Assembly: GCA_051745935.1 (NCBI GenBank)
Contig: JBNJEM010000451.1
Span: forward strand, 1-6,679
Length of the DNA: 6,679 bases
DNA from: JBNJEM01 sp051745935
Lineage (GTDB): Bacteria > Planctomycetota > Planctomycetia > Pirellulales > Pirellulaceae
Reading direction: 5' to 3'
How positions within the stretch are numbered: the stretch's first letter is position 1; each line of letters begins with the position of its first letter. The notes beneath the pieces were generated by a model. It did not search any database, was not told the DNA's origin, and saw only the letters and a program-made list of their open reading frames with translations. The position numbers and the translations under genes were made by a program. This document shows, piece after piece, positions 1 to 5,554 of the stretch.

Positions 1-135
1 CTATAATGATATCTAAAGCACCAGCGATCATCGTCGTGCCCTGGTCGCGAAATCTTCCACTCTTCAATCAAGCACGCGCGACAAACTCGGGACAACCCAT
101 TTGTTCTATTTTGTCCGATTTTCGGGTTTTTCATC

Positions 136-151
136 AGCCCAGGTCTGGGCT
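136..151. repeat. Perfect 7-bp inverted repeat with 2-base spacer
   Basis: AGCCCAG is followed by GT and then CTGGGCT, a perfect inverted repeat. Neither strand has a T-run directly after it, so it is not a standard intrinsic terminator. The 2-base spacer would need one or two inner pairs to open to form an RNA hairpin. It could equally be a protein-binding palindrome. No role is assigned. Confidence 0.35.
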
Positions 152-271
152 CGGACCCTAAATCAGCCGGCGCGATCATGCAACACCGAGCCGGTCGGAA
201 CCCCGATATCGAAATCCCGACCTGAACTCGCTTTACGTTTGAAAAACCTCAGTGTTCTGCCTAACTTCATC

Positions 272-303
272 ATTCGAAATTCCTTGCTCGATATTCGATA
301 TTC
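272..303. repeat. Degenerate ATTCGA/ATATTC repeat
   Basis: An AT-richer island in GC-rich surroundings carries ATTCGAAATTC, then CTCGATATTCG and ATATTC, so the short motif ATTC(G) recurs about four times in 32 bases. From memory, similar strings (translated as ..IRHSSFDIRYS..) recur in intergenic regions of planctomycete genomes. That makes this a likely degenerate copy of a dispersed or simple-sequence repeat. It is not part of a gene. Confidence 0.4.
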
Positions 304-623
304 TCGTCGTGCCTTCCAGGGTTACAAAGCGGCTATTCCGCAGTCTCCCGGTGCTTACCGGTTACCCCCCTTCAGTCGCGTCCATGGCGGTCACCCACGT
401 CGTCCCTTTGGCTATTTCGATCCCTTTCGTCCTTGCTTCAACTCGCGGCATGGCGCAACAGAACAGAGCGCACCGACTCAGAGCCCCCCCCATCCCAAGG
501 GACGTGCCACAACCACTGATGGAGCTAGGTCCGCCGGGGGGGTGACGTTCGGAGTGTGAGGCTTTTTTCGCCGTCTGGTTACGCGGGGGGAGGGAAACTG
601 GTCGCGAACGGGTGGGCGGACCG

Positions 624-651
624 TTGCAGTCTCTGAATTCTCTGGTACATT
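624..651 (+). promoter_or_regulatory. Extended -10 promoter candidate
   Basis: TTGCAG (624-629) and TACATT (646-651) are separated by 16 bases, and TGG directly precedes the -10 hexamer, giving an extended -10 context. The -35 box is weak (3 of 6) and the -10 matches 4 of 6. Transcription would begin near 658, just before the hairpin at 667-703, and run toward rny more than 600 bases away. It could drive a small RNA or a long rny leader. With no mapped start site this is only a candidate. Confidence 0.3.
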
Positions 652-666
652 AAAGGGCGAGTTTTT

Positions 667-703
667 CCAGGCCGGTCGGGGGCGCAAGCCGCGAGCTGGC
701 TGG
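667..703 (+). other. GCAA-capped hairpin after promoter candidate
   Basis: CCAG (667-670) pairs with CTGG (700-703), and after a bulged G, CCGG (672-675) pairs with CTGG (696-699) using one G-U pair. The top of the arm is GGC/GCC closed by a GCAA tetraloop (684-687), a GNRA-type loop common in stable RNAs. Mismatches lie between the two stems. It sits about 10 bases after the predicted transcription start, which would suit a structured leader or small RNA. No Rfam family is recognised. Confidence 0.3.
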
Positions 704-1051
704 AATTGTTTCCGTGTTTGAGTTTACAAAAACCAATTTCCGGCGTTTGCGCACAGTTGGTGAGTGGATTGGCGCGCCGCGAACTGGTTGTTCGATTCAC
801 GATGCACGAAGTGATGGAGCTAGTCATCGGGACCCGATACTTTGACGACAGAAGAGGCCATTCGATGTACCTAGTTGCGTTCATTCTAAGAGTTGTGTTC
901 GGTGACGGGTGGGGTAGGTGGTGGCACCGAGAGGGAGTTACGGTACATGCGGGTGTATCGTCTCGACCGCGTCCGAACTTGGGCTCGAACAAAATGAATG
1001 GATGGACGCTCGCCGCTGGTCGGATGCCGCGTCATTTCCCGCCCCGTCCGC

Positions 1052-1176
1052 CGATGATATTCTCGCAAATTGCCAGCCGGTCCCCGACCCATGAAGGGGC
1101 TGGGCCCAGTAAAGGGTGGTACGAGCGATTACCAAGCTCCTAAGTCCGCGGGGTCTCCTCTCGCCGTCGATCATCG
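1052..1176 (+). other. Structured segment, possible small RNA or rny leader
   Basis: CGATGAT (1052-1058) is exactly complementary to ATCATCG (1170-1176) and could close a domain of 125 bases. Inside it, CCGG-T-CCCC (1077-1085) pairs with GGGGCTGG (1096-1103) as an eight-pair stem with one bulge, and TGGTA (1117-1121) pairs with TACCA (1130-1134). The 5' part (TCGCAA, GCCAG, TCCCC at 1062-1085) loosely resembles, from memory, the 5' arm of 6S RNA, but the 3' half does not match convincingly. A 7-bp match over this distance can arise by chance, so this is a weak call. If expressed it would be either a separate RNA or the rny leader. Confidence 0.2.
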
Positions 1177-1308
1177 TTTGAACAGCCTTTTCGTTTTCGA
1201 GTGAGGGTGGTGAGCTCCCGTGACCCGCCCTTTCATAGTGGCCAGAAAGCGTCAATGCGTGCTGATTTTCGGCACGGCGGACTTATCGCGCGCGGCGCGT
1301 GTCCCGAT

Positions 1309-1315
1309 GGGGGAG
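1309..1315 (+). promoter_or_regulatory. Shine-Dalgarno sequence that favours the GTG start of rny
   Basis: GGGGGAG ends six bases before GTG at 1322. The alternative ATG at 1307 overlaps this purine block and has only GC-rich sequence without a ribosome site upstream. This spacing is the main reason for placing the rny start at 1322. Confidence 0.5.
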
Positions 1316-1321
1316 CGAAAC

Positions 1322-2899
1322 GTGCTTAGTCCCATTTTGGCGGAGTTAGAGCCTGGCTGGGTCGTGATCATTACGACGGTAATCAGTGCTGCTCTGACCT
1401 TCACGCTGGTCAAGTTTCTCGATTATTTACGCAAAAAGGACGCCGAGACCGAGGCTCAACGGATTCTGGAACGAGCCGAACAGAAGGCGGACAGTCGCCA
1501 GCGCGAAGCCGAGTTGGAAATGAAGGAGCGGGCTTTGCAGCAGAAGACGGAGGCGGAGGCGGAGCTGGGCAAGGTCCGGGACGAGCTGCGGGAGCGTGAA
1601 CGTTTGCTTGATAAACGGACGGAGACGATCGAGCAGCAAGGGAATGATTTGCGGAAGCAAGAGCAGATCGTGGAAAACACCCAGCGACGGCTCTCCGAGC
1701 AGCTGGACGACACCAAGCGGCGCGAGCAAGAACTGAGCAAATTACTGGAGATGGAACGGAAAACATTGCATGAGGTCAGCGGGCTCAGTCAGGAGGAGGC
1801 TGAACGGCGTTTGCTCTCGATGCTTGACACCGAGCTGTCCCGGGAAGCCGGTTCCGTGATCTTGCAGCACGAAAAGCGAATCGCCGAGCGATGCGAGGCG
1901 ACCGGTCGTGAAATGATCCTTACGGCTTTGCAACGGTACGCGGCGGGGCACACGGCGGAGACGACCACGAGCACGGTGGACATCCCCAATGACGAGATGA
2001 AAGGGCGGATTATTGGCCGGGAGGGCCGTAATATCCGGGCGTTTGAAAAGGCGACGGGCATCGACGTCATCATCGATGACACGCCGGGCGTCGTGATCGT
2101 CAGCGGTTTTGATCCGGTCCGCCGCGAGGTCGCGCGCCGCTCCCTGGACAAACTCATCGCCGACGGTCGCATCCACCCTTCGCGGATTGAGGAAATCGTC
2201 GGCGAGACCGAGCAGGACATCGAACAATTCATCTACAAAAAAGGGGAAGAAGCTGTTGAGGAGGTTAACATCCATGGCTTGCACGAGCGGTTGATTTACA
2301 TGTTGGGCCGCATGCACTTCAGGACGAGCTATAGTCAGAACGTGTTGCGGCACTGCGTGGAGGTCGCGTTCCTGACCGGCATGTTGGCTGAAATGATCGG
2401 GCTCGACGGCGACACGGGGCGTCGCTGTGGCATGCTGCACGATATCGGAAAGGCGGCCGATCACGAGCTGGAAGGCGGCCATCCCAAGATCGGCGCCGAC
2501 ATGCTCAAACGGCACGGGGAATCCGCGGAAGTGGTGCACGCCGCCTTGGGGCACCATGATGAGATCGTTTCCGAACACCCTTATACGATGCTGGTGGCCA
2601 CGGCGGATGCCTGTAGCGCCTCCCGCCCCGGTGCTCGCCGGGAATCCCTGGAGCGGTATATCAAGCGCATGGAGGAACTGGAGTCGATCGCCAGCGGGTT
2701 CCCCGGGGTCGAGCAGGCGTTTGCCATTCAAGCGGGACGAGAGCTTCGCGTGATCGCCAGTGCCAAGGAGACGGATGACGCCATGGCGGCCAAGATCTGT
2801 CGCGATATTAGCAAGACGTTTGAAGAGCAGCTCACCTACCCCGGAGAAATCAAGGTCACGGTGGTTCGCGAGTCGCGATTCATCGAACTGGCTCGTTGA
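1322..2899 (+). CDS. rny: Ribonuclease Y, membrane-anchored endoribonuclease
   Basis: RNase Y cuts mRNA internally to start its decay and acts at the inner face of the cytoplasmic membrane. The 525-residue protein has the full family order: a short N-terminus with a membrane helix (about residues 13-33), a long charged coiled coil rich in Glu, Lys, Arg and Gln (about 37-171), a KH RNA-binding domain (about 219-285) with GREG of the GxxG loop at 232-235, an HD hydrolase domain with His344, the His373-Asp374 pair in LHDIGKA, His387 and Asp429, and the conserved C-terminal region from FPGVEQAFAIQAGRE to IKVTVVRESR. Length is normal for the family. I chose GTG 1322 because of the GGGGGAG six bases upstream. 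ATG 1307 (530 residues) and GTG 1220 (559 residues) are in-frame alternatives that only lengthen the segment before the membrane helix. The ymdB-like gene follows on the same strand after 186 bases. Identity is near certain and the start is not. Confidence 0.96.
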   Translation: MLSPILAELEPGWVVIITTVISAALTFTLVKFLDYLRKKDAETEAQRILERAEQKADSRQREAELEMKERALQQKTEAEAELGKVRDELRERERLLDKRTETIEQQGNDLRKQEQIVENTQRRLSEQLDDTKRREQELSKLLEMERKTLHEVSGLSQEEAERRLLSMLDTELSREAGSVILQHEKRIAERCEATGREMILTALQRYAAGHTAETTTSTVDIPNDEMKGRIIGREGRNIRAFEKATGIDVIIDDTPGVVIVSGFDPVRREVARRSLDKLIADGRIHPSRIEEIVGETEQDIEQFIYKKGEEAVEEVNIHGLHERLIYMLGRMHFRTSYSQNVLRHCVEVAFLTGMLAEMIGLDGDTGRRCGMLHDIGKAADHELEGGHPKIGADMLKRHGESAEVVHAALGHHDEIVSEHPYTMLVATADACSASRPGARRESLERYIKRMEELESIASGFPGVEQAFAIQAGRELRVIASAKETDDAMAAKICRDISKTFEEQLTYPGEIKVTVVRESRFIELAR

Positions 2900-3085
2900 C
2901 CCGCCCCAGGGAATCGACCAACGCTGGAAACCGCTCGCGATCACGAAGGCCCTGAATGTGCCGCGCCATTTCGGGGGCGAACGACCGGGACGCAGGGGCC
3001 CGGAGCCGCCCGCGCAATGTGCGACGGTTGCCCGACAGCAGTGTAAGTCCACCAACTAGTCCATTTGCGGAAAGCGCGCCGGATT

Positions 3086-3886
3086 GTGAATATCCTGCTG
3101 ATTGGCGACATCGTCGGAAAACCAGGCAAGAAAGTCGTCCAGCAAGCGCTGAAAAAACTGCGAGCCCGCGAGGCCATCGACTTGGTCATCGCCAACGCTG
3201 AAAATGCCGCCGGTGGATCCGGCTTGACCCCGAAGATTTACGATGAACTGGTTGAGGCCGGGGTTGATTGCATTACGATGGGTGACCATATCTATCGCCA
3301 GCGGGATATCGAGACCGTGCTTCAACGGGAAACCAATATCGTCAAACCCGCCAATTTTCCCGCCACCGCCCCCGGTCCACCCTGTGCCGTCGTGAAAGCG
3401 GCCAACGGCGTCCACGTGGTCGTCTTCAGCCTCCTGGGACGTCTCTTCATGCGGCCGGTCGACTGTCCCTGGACTCGCGCTGATCAACTGCTCGGGGACA
3501 CATTTCCCAACAACGTGCCCGTGCGCATTCTGGACTTTCACGCCGAAGCCACCAGTGAGAAGCAGTTGATGGGCCGGTATCTGGATGGGCGAGTTAGTGC
3601 CGTGCTTGGCACCCATACCCACGTGCCCACCGCCGACGAACAAATCTTACCCCGTGGCACGGCGTTTCAATCCGATGTCGGCATGACCGGCCCTCACGAA
3701 AGCATCCTTGGCCGGGATATTGATCGGGTGATGTACACCACCATTACCTTTCGCCCAAGCTATTTCCAGGTGGCCAAGAAAGACGTGCGGCTAAACGGTA
3801 CCCTGGTCACCGTTAACCCCGCCTCGGGAAAAGCCATTGCCATCCGCCGGATCGTCGCGCGATACGAGGACCCCGAGGCACCCTGA
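3086..3886 (+). CDS. ymdB: YmdB-like metallophosphoesterase (TIGR00282 type)
   Basis: This protein of 266 residues belongs to the YmdB family of dinuclear-metal phosphoesterases; B. subtilis YmdB (about 264 residues) hydrolyses cyclic nucleotides in vitro and affects biofilm and motility choices. The start GTG 3086 gives the typical N-terminus NILLIGDIVGKPG; TTG 3065 would add seven residues and has no better ribosome site. Metal and active-site residues can be placed by numbering: Asp8, Glu39 and Asn40 (NAEN), residue 67 and His68 (GDH), His152 (DFHAE), and His177 and His179 (GTHTHVPT). Residue 67 is Asp, where the Bacillus enzyme and the general GNH motif have Asn. Downstream motifs such as SDVGMTGP are intact, so the protein looks functional. 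It lies 186 bases after rny on the same strand, an arrangement known from Bacillus, and could be cotranscribed with it. No terminator is obvious between them. Its exact substrate here is unknown. Confidence 0.93.
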   Translation: MNILLIGDIVGKPGKKVVQQALKKLRAREAIDLVIANAENAAGGSGLTPKIYDELVEAGVDCITMGDHIYRQRDIETVLQRETNIVKPANFPATAPGPPCAVVKAANGVHVVVFSLLGRLFMRPVDCPWTRADQLLGDTFPNNVPVRILDFHAEATSEKQLMGRYLDGRVSAVLGTHTHVPTADEQILPRGTAFQSDVGMTGPHESILGRDIDRVMYTTITFRPSYFQVAKKDVRLNGTLVTVNPASGKAIAIRRIVARYEDPEAP

Positions 3887-3916
3887 GCGTACCCGCTGGA
3901 ACTAATGGGCGTACGC
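3887..3916. terminator. Hairpin between convergent genes, possible two-way terminator
   Basis: GCGTACCC (3887-3894) pairs with GG-C-GTACGC (3908-3916), eight pairs with one bulged C and a 13-base loop. It starts right after the ymdB-like stop codon and overlaps the last codons of the lipoprotein gene on the other strand. Neither side has a T-run, so it does not fit a standard intrinsic terminator. Its position in the 15-base gap between two converging stops is the reason to suspect a termination or RNA-end-protection role. Confidence 0.3.
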
Positions 3917-4555
3917 CGCGCCGTCCTTCGCGAAATCGTCCGCGAAACGGTAATCGTAAAAGTTCTTGGCAATGTGCTGGGCGAGCAATTCCAGGAATTT
4001 CATCTCGAAATCTCCAGAATCGTTGGCGATGGCCGGAATGGGATGCGAGGTTGGAAATGTGAAGTCGCGGTCCCGCGTGCGAAAGACTTCCCGACCGCCT
4101 CGGGCAATGTCGTAGACCGTTGTTGTTACATCCGCCCGACCTCTTAACAGCGTTTTGCTTTCGTGAGTGCTGAATCGTTCCACGTCGATCGCCACCACCA
4201 TGTCGGCGTCCACCCCGCGTCCAATTTCAATATAGTCCGTTTTGTTCCAGTCGTTGGTATCCATCCAGTCAGATACCTCGTCTTGCCGCACCACTTCAAT
4301 ATTCTTGACATTGCCGCGCAAAACTCGCCCCACCCGTTCCGCGATGAGCGTCGACGTGGCTCCATCGCCATAATTGGACGGATTCATCGCGCAGACCACC
4401 GCCACGCGCTGCCCCTTCAATCCCTGGTACTTCGCCTCGATCTTGGGACCATCACCGTAGGCCAGCTGGTACAGGACCGCGCACCCGGAAGAACCAGCCA
4501 TCAGGAATAGAAGGACCAACAAGGCGAGTGTCCGTTGAGATGGTAAACGGCGCAT
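3902..4555 (-). CDS. Putative lipoprotein of unknown function
   Basis: The 217-residue product has a lipoprotein signal: charged residues (MRRLPSQR), a hydrophobic stretch (TLALLVLLFLMAG) and a lipobox-like SSGC, placing the lipidated Cys at residue 25. ATG 4555 is preferred because GGAG lies five bases upstream; ATG 4570 would add five residues without a good ribosome site. The mature part alternates strands and helices: RVAVVCAMN (50-58), a helix near 68-80, NIEVVRQDEV (85-94), DADMVVAIDVERFS (116-129), and VTTTVYDIARGGREVFR (143-159). This order, with a hydrophobic strand, a helix, a variable-depth VVR segment, then an envelope-type strand pair, recalls CsgG/TolB-N-like periplasmic lipoproteins, but I do not recognise a named family. 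It is convergent with the ymdB-like gene. No catalytic motif is visible. Function is unknown; export and lipidation are inferred from the signal. Confidence 0.8.
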   Translation of the reverse strand: MRRLPSQRTLALLVLLFLMAGSSGCAVLYQLAYGDGPKIEAKYQGLKGQRVAVVCAMNPSNYGDGATSTLIAERVGRVLRGNVKNIEVVRQDEVSDWMDTNDWNKTDYIEIGRGVDADMVVAIDVERFSTHESKTLLRGRADVTTTVYDIARGGREVFRTRDRDFTFPTSHPIPAIANDSGDFEMKFLELLAQHIAKNFYDYRFADDFAKDGAAYAH

Positions 4556-4559
4556 ACTG

Positions 4560-4565
4560 ACTCCA
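4560..4565 (-). promoter_or_regulatory. Ribosome binding site deciding the lipoprotein start
   Basis: On the minus strand GGAG (4564 down to 4561) lies five bases before ATG at 4555. It lies within the codons that would follow the alternative ATG at 4570, so use of the downstream ATG is more likely. Confidence 0.45.
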
Positions 4566-4984
4566 TTCATCTAACGCACAAGCCCCCGTTAACACACAAG
4601 ACCCCGTGCGGACCGTCCCATGCAGGGAGACGTTCGTTGGCCTCTCGGCAAAGACAACGACCTAACGAGAGTGGATCCAACCGGCACTCGATTGGCAAGT
4701 TGGCGGACCAGCTCCAATTCGTTTCCACAATGAAGAGGCGGAAAGAATACCGACGAATGGAAACAGGCACAAGAGAGATTTTTGCCAGAATTCGGCCGGG
4801 AGGGCCGGGCCGACGCGAACGATTCTCGGACAATGACCTCGGCTGGGCTGATGAAAACCCCGGAAATTGGGAAAACTAGAACGACTAGGTTTATAGCATT
4901 TGTTGCGCCTCCTCGTTTCAAACACCGACATCTCCCCACCCACGCCGTGACGACCATCAACGGTGCGCCGGGGGCCACGATAGG

Positions 4985-5014
4985 CCCACGGATGGCAGAA
5001 CGGACCCACGGATG
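4985..5014. repeat. Two direct copies of CCCACGGATG
   Basis: CCCACGGATG occurs at 4985-4994 and again at 5005-5014, starts exactly 20 bases apart, each preceded by G or A and a purine-rich context. The second is followed by an A-run. The pair could be a remnant of a tandem repeat or a two-turn binding site; there is no further support. Confidence 0.4.
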
Positions 5015-5118
5015 AAAAAAGAGGTACATTTCAGGCGGTCGGATTTGTCCGGGTGGAAAGCTGCCCGACGCAAGCCGTCTAAGAAAAACAAGAAAGTAAT
5101 GCGACGGTTTTCGTATGT

Positions 5119-5153
5119 CGACCTCCGACCTCCGACCTCTGCCCTCCGACCTC
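5119..5153. repeat. Five-unit heptamer tandem repeat (CGACCTC)
   Basis: Units of CGACCTC start at 5119, 5126, 5133 and 5147, all exact, with a diverged TGCCCTC at 5140 filling the array. On the minus strand the unit reads GAGGTCG. From memory, heptamers of this kind (translated as ..RSEVRG..) are scattered between genes in planctomycete and related genomes. It lies just before the promoter candidate at 5162, so copy-number change here could alter the distance to upstream elements but would not alter a coding sequence. Confidence 0.8.
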
Positions 5154-5161
5154 TCAGTTCG

Positions 5162-5190
5162 TTGACTCACGACCGCGCGAGGTTTAGGAT
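5162..5190 (+). promoter_or_regulatory. Sigma-70-type promoter candidate for the hydrolase-like gene
   Basis: TTGACT (5162-5167, 5 of 6 to consensus) and TAGGAT (5185-5190, 4 of 6) are separated by the ideal 17 bases and followed by an AT-rich AAAA. Transcription would start near 5197, leaving a leader of about 360 bases before the ATG at 5555. It is the best-looking promoter in the window. The long leader contains a weak hairpin with a seven-T run directly after it (5204-5228). Confidence 0.5.
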
Positions 5191-5541
5191 AAAAGTTACG
5201 GGCGCATCGTGCTGCCGGATGTTTTTTTCGACTGATGCTTGGGAAGGGATCCGGAGAAGACCCTCCTGGCGGAATCATGGCGCTTTGGCCGATTGGCGGA
5301 CCGGTTACGGGGCGTTTTGGAAGCGGGTAACCCTTTAGCCGTCTGAAGTAGAATCCTAGCTTCGTGATCACAAATCTCTTATGACGTACCCTGTTTAACC
5401 GCAAGGCCAAAGTCCGCTCGCCCGCGCGTTGGACCGGCAGGGATCCATGACGGCGGACGGCGGCCTGCTCGCTCCACAAGGCCGTTGTCCAACCCTCATT
5501 GCCTGGAAGAGCCTTACTTCAGTTCGCTAAAAAGTCCCGAA

Positions 5542-5547
5542 AGAGGA
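5542..5547 (+). promoter_or_regulatory. Ribosome binding site of the hydrolase-like gene
   Basis: AGAGGA lies seven bases before ATG 5555, a strong Shine-Dalgarno match that fixes the start of the downstream gene. Confidence 0.75.
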
Positions 5548-5554
5548 ATCCATC

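Larger units (their letters stand above)
1..1306. other. Long gene-free region upstream of rny
   Basis: No reading frame here looks like a protein. The open frames are rich in Arg, Pro and Ser, lack recognisable domains, and overlap one another on both strands as random frames do in GC-rich DNA. What can be seen is a scatter of small elements: a near-perfect palindrome at 136-151, a degenerate ATTCGA-type repeat at 272-303, runs of seven or more C or G around 484-490 and 535-542, a promoter candidate at 624-651 with a hairpin at 667-703, a short inverted repeat at 826-838, a G-rich tract at 907-924, and a structured segment at 1052-1176. Over 1.2 kb without a gene is long for a bacterium. It may hold untranslated leader or small RNA genes, or simply decayed DNA; the sequence alone does not decide between these. 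Confidence 0.6.
4571..5554. other. Gene-free region between lipoprotein and hydrolase genes
   Basis: This stretch of almost 1 kb separates two divergently transcribed genes and should carry both promoters. An uninterrupted minus-strand frame of 296 codons crosses most of it, but its translation is Arg-, Pro- and Ser-rich, runs through the heptamer repeat at 5119-5153, and shows no domain, so I do not call a gene. Small plus-strand frames also lack ribosome sites. Visible elements are an inverted repeat TCGGCC/GGCCGA (4792-4813), two copies of CCCACGGATG (4985-5014), the heptamer repeat, a promoter candidate (5162-5190), a T-run (5222-5228), and an inverted repeat GGTTAC/GTAACC (5303-5332). 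No promoter for the lipoprotein gene could be picked out. Confidence 0.55.

Noticed and set aside
1..31. Possible minus-strand gene start running off the left edge (MIAGALDIII) with AGGG upstream, and TATAAT at 2-7 on the plus strand
   Set aside because: Only ten codons are visible, the ribosome site is modest, and a -10 box without a visible -35 box is not enough. Either could be real but cannot be supported from this window.
795..815. TTCGATT resembling a tRNA T-loop
   Set aside because: The flanking bases do not pair as a T-stem, and no acceptor, D or anticodon arm can be built around it.
907..924. G-rich tract that might form a two-tier G-quadruplex
   Set aside because: Only two G runs reach three bases, and GC-rich non-coding DNA contains such tracts by chance. 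There is no nearby feature it would regulate.
1113..1122. T-box-like string AGGGTGGTAC
   Set aside because: There is no partner strand of an antiterminator, no Stem I with specifier loop, and the downstream gene is not an aminoacyl-tRNA synthetase or amino acid gene. The string also fits an ordinary TGGTA/TACCA hairpin.
101..1143. Plus- and minus-strand frames of 69-152 codons upstream of rny
   Set aside because: The translations have no recognisable domain, poor ribosome sites, and pass through simple repeats. None has a composition like the real genes in the window.
1742..3055. Minus-strand open frame of 437 codons opposite rny
   Set aside because: It is a shadow of the rny coding sequence, whose KH and HD motifs are unmistakable on the plus strand.
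4589..5479. Minus-strand open frame of 296 codons
   Set aside because: It is Arg/Pro/Ser-rich with no domain, runs straight through the heptamer repeat at 5119-5153, and has no good ribosome site. Chance open frames of this size occur in GC-rich non-coding DNA.
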